Below are positions 16,976-26,290 of a stretch of 64,000 bases of DNA, in pieces. Both the position numbers and the translations under genes were made by a program. Source of the stretch: Blastopirellula retiformator (GTDB lineage Bacteria; Planctomycetota; Planctomycetia; Pirellulales; Pirellulaceae); assembly GCF_007859755.1 (NCBI RefSeq), contig NZ_SJPF01000003.1:310001-374000 (forward strand), in the 5' to 3' direction. Numbering within the stretch: position 1 is the first letter of the stretch; each line of letters starts with the position of its first letter. The notes under the pieces were generated by a model, which was not told the DNA's origin, ran no database searches, and saw only the letters and a program-made list of their open reading frames with translations.

Positions 16976-18367
16976 TTATTTCCCGCTGATCCCCCGTACC
17001 GGGTCGCCATCGTGCAGGCTCGACTCCGGCGCCAGGATCACGAAGTCGTCTGCCGCCAGGTTGGCGGTGATTTCGGCCAGGCGATCATTGATCAGGCCAA
17101 CTTCGACCTGGACCAACCGGGCGACGCCGTCGCGTACCGCCATCACTTGCCAACTGCCGTCGGCGGCGCGAAACAGACAAGCGCGGGGAATCGTCAACGC
17201 ACTATTTTTTTCTTCCTCGATCGCGCGGACCTGGACGCGATAGTCGACACCCAGCGTGCGCTCGGCGGCGACCTTCTCGAGTTCGCCGTCACGCAGACGA
17301 ATGATGACGCGGACCCGCTGCTGATCGACGCCGAGCGAACTGCGTTTGGTAAACCCGGCGGGGCGGATTCGCTCGATCACGCCTTCCAGGCCATCTTCCG
17401 GCGTGCGGCCGACGGCGGCGCCGTAGATCAGGGCCCGCGAGCCAGCCTTCAAATTGACGGCGTTTTGACTGAGCAGATCGGCTTCGACTTCCAGTTGCTG
17501 CAGGTCGCCAATCGTCAGCAGCGCGGCGCCGGCGGGAAGTTGCTGTTCGTTGACGATCGATCGCTCCAGGATGACGCCGTCGATCGGACTGGTCATCGTG
17601 CTCCGCTCGACGTTGGTCTTCGCCTGCCGCAGCCGCGCTTCGGCCTCCGCCTTTTCCTGCTTGAGGACGGCGATCGTCAGGTCTTTACGGTCGATGTACT
17701 GCTGTACCAACGTCGGCAAGAGCATCGTGGCGGAGTCGATTGACTTCATCGCCTGGTAGATCAACACGTCTTGCTGGTAGTCGGTATCGGCTTCCACTTT
17801 ACGGAGCTGCGCCTGATCGAGTTCGACTTCGGTCTTGGCCCGCGAGGGAATCAGTTGTTCGACCCGACCGAGGAAGGTGTTGGCGTAGTCGACGCGCGAC
17901 TGACCGGCGACCATCCGCGACTTGGCCGCTTCGACGGTCGACTTCATCGACTCGACGAAGTGCGACGCCTGGGTTTTGCTGGTAGCTTCGACCGTCGTGT
18001 CGGCGTTTTCGGCGATCGAAGCGGTCAGCCGCTCTACCGCCGCTTCCGCTTCGTCCAGGTCATTGCGCAAGTCGCTTTGCACCAGTCGGGCGACTGTCTC
18101 TCCTTTCCGCACCGGATCGCCCGGCTCGAGCGTGATCGCCTCGATCCGCCCGGCCAGCGGCATGGTGATCTCGTAGGTCCGCGGCAGGCGCGTCTTCCCC
18201 TGCTCGTCGACGTACTGCGCGATCGGGCCTTGCGTCGGGCGAACCGTTTCGACCGGCACGCCGGACGCTTGGCCAAAGGCGAGCCAGCCGCCAACCAGCG
18301 CGACGACGACGGCCGCCAGAATCGTCCATTTGTTCAGCCAGCTTTCGCCGGCCCGTTTCTTCGTCAT
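16976..18367 (-). CDS. HlyD/MacA-type periplasmic adaptor of an ABC exporter
   Basis: Membrane-fusion protein that links an inner-membrane transporter to the outer envelope. The protein has 463 residues. One N-terminal membrane helix (about 13-32) is followed by a barrel-sandwich half motif (AGRIEAITLEPGDPVRKGETVARL, key part EPGDPVRKGE), a long coiled-coil hairpin (about 100-250), and the second lipoyl half with TSPIDGVILERSIVNEQQLP. The C-terminal beta-barrel domains carry VRVIIRLRDGELEKV. It starts 2 bases after the permease stop and is the last gene of the three-gene operon. Confidence 0.92.
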   Translation of the reverse strand: MTKKRAGESWLNKWTILAAVVVALVGGWLAFGQASGVPVETVRPTQGPIAQYVDEQGKTRLPRTYEITMPLAGRIEAITLEPGDPVRKGETVARLVQSDLRNDLDEAEAAVERLTASIAENADTTVEATSKTQASHFVESMKSTVEAAKSRMVAGQSRVDYANTFLGRVEQLIPSRAKTEVELDQAQLRKVEADTDYQQDVLIYQAMKSIDSATMLLPTLVQQYIDRKDLTIAVLKQEKAEAEARLRQAKTNVERSTMTSPIDGVILERSIVNEQQLPAGAALLTIGDLQQLEVEADLLSQNAVNLKAGSRALIYGAAVGRTPEDGLEGVIERIRPAGFTKRSSLGVDQQRVRVIIRLRDGELEKVAAERTLGVDYRVQVRAIEEEKNSALTIPRACLFRAADGSWQVMAVRDGVARLVQVEVGLINDRLAEITANLAADDFVILAPESSLHDGDPVRGISGK

Positions 18368-18369
18368 GG

Positions 18370-20742
18370 CTATTCCTTCACTTGAAGCGCGTCAAGCAGA
18401 TTCATGGTGTTGATCCGCCGCTGCACCACCGCATGGGCCAGCAACGCGAACGAGACCGAGGCGACGCAGCCTGCGACATAGATCCAGGTCGCCGTCACCA
18501 CCGGAAATCGAACCAGGTCTTTATCAATCGTATAGGTCATGAGCACGACCAGCTGATAGCCGAGTGGAAAACCGAGCAGCGTGCCGATCACGTTGGCCAG
18601 CATGCTTTCGCGCAAGAACATGGCGCCGATCTCCCATCGCGTGTACCCGATCGCCCCCAAGGTCGCCGCCTCGCGCTCTCGCTCTGACAGGTTAATCAGC
18701 GTGGCGTTCAGGACGCTGCCGAAAAAAATAATGCCGGCGAACAGGACGATCGAGAAGATCATGACCAGCTGCGCCTGAACGAACGTGTCTCGCATGTTCC
18801 GAATCATATCGATCCGAGCGTTCACCGATTCGATCGCCGGCATTCGCTTCAGTTCTCGATAAAGCTGATCGATCTTGCCGGGGGCTGGATTGACTTTCAA
18901 TTGAGCGCCGCTGGCGGCGAACTCTTCGCCCCGAAGCTGATTGAGATAGTGGATGTCGGCATAGCAGCTGAGTCCGAACATCCCGTCGCAGATCTGGGCG
19001 ACCGGAACGGTCTTGGGCGTTTGATCTCCCTGCACGGGCCGCAAGACCAGCAAGTCGCCGCGACCGACGTCGAGGATCTCGGCCAATTGGCGATCGAGCG
19101 TCAGACCAACTTCCGGCACTTTGATCGGCTCGCCGGCTTGATTGCGGGGAGACGTCAGACTTGCGCTAGGGATGATCCCCAGCACTCCGCTCCGTTTCTT
19201 ATGAACGCCGTTCTCCAGCGTACAGGCGACATTAAACGTCGGCTCGGCCAGATCGGCTCCGGGCAACCGTCGCAGTTCGTTGATCGCCGCTTGATCGACC
19301 ACCTCTTTGAACGAGAGATCGACGTCGCTGCGAATGATCTCTTCAAATTGAACGCGGATGAAATAGTCGGTCGCTTCGTACATCATCAATCCGGCGACCA
19401 GGATCGAAGCGCCGGTCATCGACGCGAAGATCGCCACGCCGGTTCGGACGCGATTGCGCATCATGCCGCGCAAGGCGGCCCGCCAGGGCGACGAAAGCTG
19501 GTTCCAGATCCAGGGGAAATGCTCGAGCCAGATGCGGCCGGAGTGTTTCGGCGGTTCGCTCCGCATCGCTTCTACCGGTTTCAAAATCAGCATCGAGCGG
19601 GCGCCGTACAGCGAACCGAGGATCGAGCAAACCAAGCTGACCGCCAGGCCGGTCAAATGCGTACCGAGGAAAAACTCGGCCCGCAGATCGGGAAACTGAA
19701 ACAGCGTTTGGTACTGCGCCGTCATTCCTTGCGTCAGCAACATCCCGAGCGCCGATCCGCCAATCGCCCCAGCAATGCCGACCGCGGCGCCATACTTCAA
19801 AAAGTGGAGGAACAACGTCCAGTCGCTGTAGCCGATCGCCTTAAACGTGCCGACGACAACCCGCTGTTGCCGGGCAAGTCGCGTCATTAAGACGTTCAGC
19901 ACCAGCGCGGCGACCGCGAGAAACACCGAGGGCAAGAACGTCGCGAAGGTCGCCAGCTGTTCGATCTCGTTCGAGATATAGTAGTTCGAGGTGTAGTCTT
20001 TCAGCGGCGTCGCCGAGAAAACGCCGTACGGATCAAGCTCCAGTTCGATATCGTCCAGCAGGCGATCGAGATTGGTCTCCGGCGCGACAGCGCCCACCAA
20101 CTGATTGGCGGCGCCGGAAAAGTCGTAGGCGTCTTCGGCGAATCGCTGGGGGACGTAAAAGACGCCGAAGTTCTCGGGGTCGGGCGTTAATGCGCCCGGG
20201 CCCAGCAGATAGGTGAACTCGGCGCTGATCGCCGTGCCGACAACAAAAAACTCTTGGCGGCGGTCGTTCATCAGCAGATGGATCCAGTCGCCGGGCGAGA
20301 TTCGATTGGCGGCGGCGAACTTGTCGTTGATCACCACTTCGTTCTCACGCCGCCCGGTGAAATAGCTTCCCCGGACCATCATGACGTCGTTCAAGACCGG
20401 TTGCCGCCGCTCGGGCATGGCGATCACCAGGCCGTTGAGCGGTTTGACGCGATTGTCGAGATCGACCGTCGCGGCGAACTGGATCCGCGGCTGCAACTGC
20501 CGAATTCCTTCCATCCGGCGGACGGCGTCAACTTCGGCCAGCGGCAGCTTCTTCAGGTCGACCCAAAAGTCGGCGACCCGGCAGTTGGCGTAATAGCGTT
20601 GTTTCGCTTCGCTGAGACTGTGGTAGGTCGACTGCATGCCGACGAACAGGCCGATGCCCAGCGTCATGATGCTGACGATCGCTAACAGCAGACCCCGCGA
20701 TTGCAGCAGGTCCCGGGCAAGTTTGCGATCAAGCATACTCAC
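18370..20742 (-). CDS. FtsX/MacB-type ABC transporter permease with two FtsX domains
   Basis: Inner-membrane permease of 790 residues. An N-terminal helix (about 16-36) precedes an extracytoplasmic MacB-PCD-like region. The first FtsX domain (about 270-390, beginning LATFATFLPSVFLAVAAL) precedes a second copy of helix plus periplasmic region plus FtsX domain (about 420-790, with VMIFSIVLFAGIIFFGSVLNA). This duplicated layout is that of the LolC/YbjZ-like 'large permease' group and not of a half-size FtsX. The start overlaps the ATPase stop by 4 bases, so the two are coupled. Confidence 0.93.
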   Translation of the reverse strand: MSMLDRKLARDLLQSRGLLLAIVSIMTLGIGLFVGMQSTYHSLSEAKQRYYANCRVADFWVDLKKLPLAEVDAVRRMEGIRQLQPRIQFAATVDLDNRVKPLNGLVIAMPERRQPVLNDVMMVRGSYFTGRRENEVVINDKFAAANRISPGDWIHLLMNDRRQEFFVVGTAISAEFTYLLGPGALTPDPENFGVFYVPQRFAEDAYDFSGAANQLVGAVAPETNLDRLLDDIELELDPYGVFSATPLKDYTSNYYISNEIEQLATFATFLPSVFLAVAALVLNVLMTRLARQQRVVVGTFKAIGYSDWTLFLHFLKYGAAVGIAGAIGGSALGMLLTQGMTAQYQTLFQFPDLRAEFFLGTHLTGLAVSLVCSILGSLYGARSMLILKPVEAMRSEPPKHSGRIWLEHFPWIWNQLSSPWRAALRGMMRNRVRTGVAIFASMTGASILVAGLMMYEATDYFIRVQFEEIIRSDVDLSFKEVVDQAAINELRRLPGADLAEPTFNVACTLENGVHKKRSGVLGIIPSASLTSPRNQAGEPIKVPEVGLTLDRQLAEILDVGRGDLLVLRPVQGDQTPKTVPVAQICDGMFGLSCYADIHYLNQLRGEEFAASGAQLKVNPAPGKIDQLYRELKRMPAIESVNARIDMIRNMRDTFVQAQLVMIFSIVLFAGIIFFGSVLNATLINLSEREREAATLGAIGYTRWEIGAMFLRESMLANVIGTLLGFPLGYQLVVLMTYTIDKDLVRFPVVTATWIYVAGCVASVSFALLAHAVVQRRINTMNLLDALQVKE

Positions 20743-21473
20743 CAGGTCACCTCTTCGGGCGCGATGGGATGCTCGTTGACGACCATCTCGCTGATTTGCC
20801 CGCTGCGGAGGTGAACGACGCGATTGGCGGTCTCGGCGATGGCGCTGTTGTGCGTGATCAAGACGATGGTGGTCCCCATCCGCCGATTGACGTCGACCAA
20901 CAGCCGGAGCGCCTTGATGCCGGTCGCATAGTCGAGCGCCCCGGTCGGCTCGTCGCAGAGAAGCAAGCTGGGGTTTTTGGCGACTGCCCGGGCGATGGCG
21001 ACCCGTTGTTGTTCTCCGCCGGAGAGTTGAGCCGGAAAGTGATCGGCCCGCTCGGTCAACCCGACCATCTCCAGCACCTCGTCGACGTCGGCCGGATCGC
21101 GGACGATCTCGGTGGCGGTCAGCACGTTTTCGCGGGCGGTCAGGTTGGGCGCCAGGTTGTAGAACTGAAAGACGAACCCGACATGATCGCGGCGATACGA
21201 CGTTAAACGGCGATTGGTCGCCGAGGTGAGATCTTCGCCCCGAAAGAGGATCTGGCCGGATGTGGGCTGATCGAGCCCGCCGACCAGGTTCAGGATGGTC
21301 GACTTGCCGCTACCGCTAGGGCCGACGACCGCCAGGAACTCCCCTTCGTAGATGTCGAGGCAGAAGTCGCGCAGCACTTCGACCTTCACCTCGCCCATGG
21401 TGAAGACGCGGCCGACATGGTCGAGCTGGACGATGGCCGGGCGTTCTGGCTGGGTAGCGGAATCAGTTTCCAT
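20739..21473 (-). CDS. ABC transporter ATP-binding protein (MacB/LolD type)
   Basis: Drives the exporter encoded by the two following genes. The 244 residues contain Walker [10 protein letters not shown] (51-59), the Q-loop region [14 protein letters not shown], the signature [15 protein letters not shown], Walker [13 protein letters not shown] and the switch histidine in LITHNSA. It is the first gene of the ATPase-permease-adaptor operon. Such MacAB-like systems export lipoproteins, peptides or antimicrobial compounds; the substrate cannot be read from the sequence. Confidence 0.95.
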   Translation of the reverse strand: METDSATQPERPAIVQLDHVGRVFTMGEVKVEVLRDFCLDIYEGEFLAVVGPSGSGKSTILNLVGGLDQPTSGQILFRGEDLTSATNRRLTSYRRDHVGFVFQFYNLAPNLTARENVLTATEIVRDPADVDEVLEMVGLTERADHFPAQLSGGEQQRVAIARAVAKNPSLLLCDEPTGALDYATGIKALRLLVDVNRRMGTTIVLITHNSAIAETANRVVHLRSGQISEMVVNEHPIAPEEVTW

Positions 21474-21716
21474 CGGCGGTTGTGGATCGGAAATGCAGGT
21501 GGTGTACGAACCACTCTACTTTAATATGCGGGCAATCGCCGTTGGCGCGGCTGACTTGCTGCCGGTCAGGCGGCCACACGATCAAATTTTCGCTGTTCGA
21601 TCTGGAAAAGGTATTGCTATTTAACGACTTACGTCGTTTGGAACGCTGCTTGCGTAACCTGGGAATTGTTCGCGAAGTTATCACGAACAATTCCATCTAT
21701 ACCAAAGGAGACAGTC

Positions 21717-21914
21717 ATGTTGGGTTGGGCTATCACGTTTTTCGTTATCGCTTTGATCGCCGCGGTTGTGTTCGTGATCTTGTTTATTGTCAGCCTGTTG
21801 GTTGGCGGATTCCGTCAGACGGAAACGCTGGGGACTGGTTTGTCACTTCTAGGATCGGTTCGCGGAGATAAGCAAAGATGGCGACGACGACAGAGCAATC
21901 GCTCGATCAGGTGA
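21717..21914 (+). CDS. Small membrane protein, shortened DUF1328-like
   Basis: The ATG at 21717 is preceded by AAAGGAG at ideal spacing, which rules out the longer frame. The 65-residue product starts MLGWAITFFVIALIAA and continues FVILFIVSLLVGG. These are the two ends of the DUF1328 (YtjA-like) small membrane protein family; the glycine/alanine-rich middle (usually 'fGfgGIAg.aa.iAkilf') is missing. The C-terminal 30 residues are polar and overlap the next gene's start by 37 bases. The family's function is unknown, though it is often stress-linked. Confidence 0.6.
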   Translation: MLGWAITFFVIALIAAVVFVILFIVSLLVGGFRQTETLGTGLSLLGSVRGDKQRWRRRQSNRSIR

Positions 21915-22456
21915 AACATCATCTCGGCATGGGAGCGATTCCCTACGAGCATGGCACGGCATTTCGCGTTTGGGCGCCCAATGCCGATTCTGTCGCCGTT
22001 ATCGGCGAGTTCAACGATTGGAACGCCGAAACCCACTTGATGACGCGAGAAGAGCATGGTTATTGGTACGCCGATATTCAAGGCGCCAAACCAGGTCAGC
22101 GTTATCGCTTTATGATTCGCAACGGAGAGCAAGAGCTGTCGCGAATTGATCCCTACGCTCGTAAAGTGACCAACTCGGTCGGCGATGGCATCATTTACGA
22201 GCCCGATCGCTTCGAATGGGAAGGAGACGCCTTCGAACTGCCGACGTATAACCAGCTCGTGATTTACGAGATGCATGTCGGCACGTTTAACCGGCACGAC
22301 GAAACCGGCCCCGGCGGTTTCCACGACGCCGGCGACAACGACGCCGTCGACAACGAGCCCGATCCCGAGCCGTATGACGGCCACGATTATTCCGATACGG
22401 TGGCGCTTGCCCCGTACAGCTTCCAGATCTTCTCGCAAGATCCGCAACGCCCGTAA
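21878..22456 (+). CDS. CBM48-only protein, branching-enzyme N-terminal domain without catalytic part
   Basis: The 192-residue protein resembles the start of 1,4-alpha-glucan branching enzymes and related GH13 proteins. A glycogen-binding E-set domain (about 18-110: FRVWAPNADSVAVIGEFNDWN, key WAPNA and GEFNDWN; YRFMIRN; DPYARKV) is followed by the entry into the GH13 barrel, NQLVIYEMHVGTFN. The sequence then departs into an acidic tail (DNDAVDNEPDPEP) and stops. No GH13 remains follow in any frame before the next gene. It may be a stable glycan-binding domain protein or a decayed enzyme. Confidence 0.72.
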   Translation: MATTTEQSLDQVKHHLGMGAIPYEHGTAFRVWAPNADSVAVIGEFNDWNAETHLMTREEHGYWYADIQGAKPGQRYRFMIRNGEQELSRIDPYARKVTNSVGDGIIYEPDRFEWEGDAFELPTYNQLVIYEMHVGTFNRHDETGPGGFHDAGDNDAVDNEPDPEPYDGHDYSDTVALAPYSFQIFSQDPQRP

Positions 22457-22591
22457 AATTGCCTGCACTACTCAGGGTTTCAGGAGAGGGGCCAACTTGG
22501 ACCCTCTTCTTTTGCGCTTCGCGGCCGTGCGGCGTGGTGTACAATTCCGGTAGGCGACCGCAAGAAATCAAGCAACGGGGAAGATGTGCTG

Positions 22592-23347
22592 ATGGCCAAG
22601 ACGATGGAAACGATCTCGACGATTAACAGCACGCTCCGCACGGTGCTCGCGGTGTTGGTAGCGACCGTTTTGGGTATCGCCTCCTTTTTCGGCTACAACA
22701 TCTATCACGAGAAAGAAATCGCGCTGCAGAAGGTCTCGGCGCTGGAAGAAGAGATCTCGCATAAACAGGCCGAAATCGAGCAGCTGGGCGTTCGCCTGAA
22801 GCTGCTGAAGGTCGATCAACGGATTGGCCAATTTCACGTCGTCGACCAGCTGGTTGATCCGGAAAGCGGCGAAAAGGTCTCGAAGGTGCGGTTCCTCGAA
22901 ATCGACAAGCAAGGCAAACCGATCGGCCTGCCCCGCGAGTTTGAGATTAAAGGGGACGTCGCTTACATCGAGTATTGGGTCGTGAAATTCGACGACAAAT
23001 ATGTCGAAGAAGCCGACCCCTTCCGCAACACGTCGATCTTCCTCTTCCGCAAGATCTTTGGCGAAGACCAAAAGGCGAGCGAAGTGCCGGACATCGATAC
23101 GATCGGCGATCGCCCGGCCGTCTACGCGCAAAACCCCGAGGTGACCGAGTTCGAGAACCAACTCTGGAAAGACTTCTGGAAGCTGGCCAACGATCCCGAA
23201 GCGGCCAAGTCGAAAGGGGTCCGCACCGCCCATGGCGAAGCGCCGAACATCAAGATGATCGAAGGCAAAACGTACGAGCTGGAACTACGCTCCTCCGGCG
23301 GCGTCAGCCTGAAGCCGGTCGAAGTCGAAATCAAGCCGGAGTCGTAA
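22592..23347 (+). CDS. Membrane-anchored coiled-coil protein of unknown function
   Basis: I do not recognise the family. The ATG at 22592 has GGGGAAG about 8 bases upstream; a GTG two codons earlier is also possible. The 251-residue product has a membrane helix at about residues 15-37, a coiled-coil segment (EKEIALQKVSALEEEISHKQAEIEQLGVRLKLLK, about 43-76), then a soluble domain with mixed strands ending in a lysine-rich beta segment (SLKPVEVEIKPES). It is probably displayed on the outside of the cytoplasmic membrane. It is followed by a REP-like inverted repeat that separates it from the convergent PQQ-propeller gene. Confidence 0.7.
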   Translation: MAKTMETISTINSTLRTVLAVLVATVLGIASFFGYNIYHEKEIALQKVSALEEEISHKQAEIEQLGVRLKLLKVDQRIGQFHVVDQLVDPESGEKVSKVRFLEIDKQGKPIGLPREFEIKGDVAYIEYWVVKFDDKYVEEADPFRNTSIFLFRKIFGEDQKASEVPDIDTIGDRPAVYAQNPEVTEFENQLWKDFWKLANDPEAAKSKGVRTAHGEAPNIKMIEGKTYELELRSSGGVSLKPVEVEIKPES

Positions 23348-23355
23348 GGTCTTTA

Positions 23356-23401
23356 CTAGCCCGGAGCGCAACCGCATTTCCTCGCTTGCGCGGCGGGCTA
23401 G
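23356..23401. repeat. REP-like inverted repeat between convergent genes
   Basis: CTAGCCCGGAGCGCAA (23356-23371) matches the complement of 23386-23401 at 14 of 16 positions. The right arm, CTCGCTTGCGCGGCGGGCTA, is one of four similar sequences found just after stop codons of minus-strand genes in this window. Confidence 0.75.
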
Positions 23402-23409
23402 TGTCTTGC

Positions 23410-24645
23410 TTATTCGCCGATGCAGTAGAGCGTCTCTCTGCGGGTTCCATCGGTCGAGTCGGCGGTTCGCATGAACATCTTGCCATCGCAGAACGATGGC
23501 GACGCGTACGCTTCGTCGCCAAGTTGGTTTTCGGCGACCAGTTCGAACTTTTCGGGGTTCGTCTTGAAGACGAAGCACTTTCCCCGTTCGTTGAACAGGT
23601 AGATCAAGTCGCCGACCAGCGTCGGAGAGGAACTTACCGACCCGCCTAGGCGCTTTTTCCACATCTCTTCGCCAGTCTCGGCGTTCCAGCAATAGCCGAT
23701 GCCGTCGTCGCTGACCGCGTAGACATAGCCATCGGCGGCGACCAGCGATTGTTCGTAGCAGCGAACGCCTTGCCGCCACAGGACTTTGCCGGAACCATCC
23801 GCTTTGACCGCCATCGTCTCTTTCTCGGGATAGCCGCCGCTGGCGAATACCGTATCGCCCTGCCAGACCAACGTGCCGCAGGTGGCGATCGCCGGACCGT
23901 CGACCGCCCACAGTTGTTTGCCGCTCTTGGGGTCAAAGCTGCAGACCTTGCCGAGACCGCTGATGAGCATTTGATCGCGACCGGCGATATTGGCGACCAC
24001 GGGAGAAGAGAAGCTGATCTGCGGGCGATCAATCTTCCAGGCCACGTCCCCATTCTTCTTGTTCAACGCGACGATGTACCCCTTTTCGTATTCGGCCGCC
24101 ACGATCACCAGGTCGTCGTAGAGGAGCGGCGAGGGGCCGTAGCCAAACTTGTATTGCTCCGGCGAAAAAGGCCCCTGCTTCTTCCAAAGGATCTTGCCAT
24201 TGAGGTCGAGGGCCGCCAGTTGTGCCGATTCATGATTGTTGAAAACGACGAACAGTTGCTGGGCGTCGCAGGCGACCGTCGGCGTGGCGTGCGTGTTGTG
24301 GGAGTGGATCTCACGCGGCAAACCGCCGGTATTGACGATGGTGCTCCAAACCGGTTTGCCGGTCTGGCGATCGAAGCAGAGCACCGATTGCGTTTGCGCG
24401 GCGACGTCGGCAGTCGTTAGAAACACCTTGTCGCCAATGATGGTGGGGGAAGAGTGCCCGCGACCTGGGACGGGCGTTTTCCAGAGCACATTTTGCGTGT
24501 CGCTGAACTCGGCTGGTGGGCTTTGTCCCGGCTCGGCGGCGCCGAGATCATTGGGCCCCCGCCAATGCGGCCAATCGCCGGCAGGCAGCATGTTGGCCGA
24601 AGTCAGAACAACGATACTCAGGAGGAAGAGACGTAAGTGATTCAT
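23410..24645 (-). CDS. Secreted PQQ-like beta-propeller protein
   Basis: The 411-residue protein has a signal peptide (about 1-22) and a mature start at GDWPHWRGPNDLGA, a hallmark of planctomycete members of the BamB/PQQ-enzyme-repeat group. Repeated blades carry VLCFDRQTGKPVWS, LAALDLNGKILWKK, VCSFDPKSGKQLWAV and GYCWNAETGEEMWKK. No heme or PQQ-dehydrogenase active-site segment is visible, so a structural or ligand-binding role outside the cytoplasm is more likely than dehydrogenase activity. It lies next to a sulfatase on the same strand, 98 bases downstream of it. Confidence 0.88.
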   Translation of the reverse strand: MNHLRLFLLSIVVLTSANMLPAGDWPHWRGPNDLGAAEPGQSPPAEFSDTQNVLWKTPVPGRGHSSPTIIGDKVFLTTADVAAQTQSVLCFDRQTGKPVWSTIVNTGGLPREIHSHNTHATPTVACDAQQLFVVFNNHESAQLAALDLNGKILWKKQGPFSPEQYKFGYGPSPLLYDDLVIVAAEYEKGYIVALNKKNGDVAWKIDRPQISFSSPVVANIAGRDQMLISGLGKVCSFDPKSGKQLWAVDGPAIATCGTLVWQGDTVFASGGYPEKETMAVKADGSGKVLWRQGVRCYEQSLVAADGYVYAVSDDGIGYCWNAETGEEMWKKRLGGSVSSSPTLVGDLIYLFNERGKCFVFKTNPEKFELVAENQLGDEAYASPSFCDGKMFMRTADSTDGTRRETLYCIGE

Positions 24646-24673
24646 GGTTTTCCCCGTTCACCAAGATTTAAAC

Positions 24674-24692
24674 CGGGGCGAAATTCGCCCCG
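24674..24692 (-). terminator. Short GC hairpin after the sulfatase gene
   Basis: CGGGGCG (24674-24680) pairs with CGCCCCG (24686-24692) around AAATT. On the minus strand it is followed by GTTTAAATCTTGG, so it is at best a weak terminator between the sulfatase and PQQ-propeller genes. Confidence 0.45.
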
Positions 24693-24743
24693 ATTGGTCA
24701 CCAGAAAGATAAGTTCATCCCAGGTAGATGGCGTGTGAACCGG

Positions 24744-26165
24744 TTAATCTTTCTTAAAACCGGCAACTTCTTCCGGCATTTTCGCCTTCAGCTTGGTTTG
24801 CCAGGCTTTCAGCTTCTGCCGAAGCTGTGTCGTTTTCTCGGGGTTCGACGTGCTCAGATCGTGATGTTCGCCGGGATCTTGTTTCAGGTTGAACAGTTCG
24901 ACCCGGTCATCTTCGTAAAACTCGATCAGCTTCCAGTCGCCGTCGCGGATCGAAGCGCCCGGCGTCCATTTCGAGCCATGGTAGTGCGGGTAGTGCCAAT
25001 AGAAGGTGCGCTGTTCGGTCGGCGATTCGCCTTCTAGCAGCGGAACCAGGCTTTCGCCGTCGACGTGCAACTGCGGCTGAGCCGGCAAGTCGGCCAGGGC
25101 CAGCATCGTCGGGAAGAAGTCCATGCTGACGACCGGCGTGTCGCAGACGCTGCCCGGCTTGGTGACGCCGGGGGCGCGAATGATCATCGGTTCGCGAACG
25201 CCTCCCTCGTAGAGCCAACCTTTGCCGCTTCGAAGCGGCAAGTTGCAAGTCGGTCCCATGCCGCCAACCGTGCAGAGGCCGCCATTGTCGGAGAAGAAAA
25301 TGACGACCGTGTCGTCGGCTAGGCTCAATCGATCGAGCGCGTCGAGAATTGCGCCGACGCTATCATCGACGGCGGCGACCATCGAGGCGTATTCCGGATT
25401 GTCTTGCCGCATGCGCGACCTCGCGGCGCCCTCGGCCTGGAATGGCGTCTTGCCTTCAAACTGCTTCGCTTTTTCCTGGTAGTGATCGACCCGCTTCTTG
25501 TAAGGCTGGATCGGAGTGTGAACGTTGTAATACGCCAGGTACAGCAGAAACGGCTTCGCCTGGTCGCGCGTCTCCAGGAAGTGGATCGACTCTTCGGTCA
25601 AACGTTCGGTCAGGTATTCGCCGTCCCCCTTCGACTTGAGAACCGGGTTGTTCCAAGGCGAGTAGTAGCCGCCGGGAGGAGATCCTTTGTGATGTCCACC
25701 GATATTGATGTCGAAGCCCTGCTCGGTCGGCCAGTTCCCTTCATTGCCGAGATGCCATTTGCCGGCGAAGAAGGTTTGGTAGTTGTTCTCACGCAGCGTT
25801 TCGGCGATCGTCGTTTCTTCCAAGGCGAGATCATCACGATCGTTGACATGCTTAAACCGTCCCTTGTTATTGCGGGCGCCGGGTATCCAGTCGGTGATGT
25901 CGACCCGCACCGGATGGCGACCGGTCATGATGCTGGCCCGCGTTGGCGAGCAAACGGGACAAGCGGCGTACCCCTGGGTGAATCGCATCCCTCCGCCGGC
26001 GAGTTTGTCGATGTTGGGCGTTTCGTGGAACGTGCTGCCGTAACAACCAAGATCGGCCCAGCCGAGATCGTCGACCAGGAAGAAGACGAAGTTCGGACGT
26101 TCGGCGGCTTGGGCGGAGGAGGCTGCGCAAACAGCCAGAACCAGGACGCAAAAGGCGTATCGCAT
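24744..26165 (-). CDS. Secreted type I sulfatase (arylsulfatase family)
   Basis: Hydrolyses a sulfate ester, most likely on a sulfated polysaccharide, after activation by formylglycine formation. The start at 26165 ([12 protein letters not shown]) gives a clean signal peptide ending ...SSAQA-AERP; upstream in-frame starts would bury it. The 473-residue protein shows the metal-binding VDDLGW (Asp32-Asp33), CSPTRAS with the formylglycine cysteine Cys72, FFAGKWHLG (Lys and His of the active site) and FFSDNGG. The closing region [20 protein letters not shown] is typical. The activating enzyme is not beside it; the SUMF1-fold protein at 38.2 kb lacks the required cysteines. Confidence 0.95.
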   Translation of the reverse strand: MRYAFCVLVLAVCAASSAQAAERPNFVFFLVDDLGWADLGCYGSTFHETPNIDKLAGGGMRFTQGYAACPVCSPTRASIMTGRHPVRVDITDWIPGARNNKGRFKHVNDRDDLALEETTIAETLRENNYQTFFAGKWHLGNEGNWPTEQGFDINIGGHHKGSPPGGYYSPWNNPVLKSKGDGEYLTERLTEESIHFLETRDQAKPFLLYLAYYNVHTPIQPYKKRVDHYQEKAKQFEGKTPFQAEGAARSRMRQDNPEYASMVAAVDDSVGAILDALDRLSLADDTVVIFFSDNGGLCTVGGMGPTCNLPLRSGKGWLYEGGVREPMIIRAPGVTKPGSVCDTPVVSMDFFPTMLALADLPAQPQLHVDGESLVPLLEGESPTEQRTFYWHYPHYHGSKWTPGASIRDGDWKLIEFYEDDRVELFNLKQDPGEHHDLSTSNPEKTTQLRQKLKAWQTKLKAKMPEEVAGFKKD

Positions 26166-26290
26166 GGGCGGCTCAGGTGTGGCGAAGGAAAAGGCGGGTA
26201 GGTACGTGAGGACCATTATTCCCCGCCAGGCCAAGCAACGCAAATTTCGCCCCTCTCCCGGCTCACTGTGAACGATCCGCAAGAGCTGGA

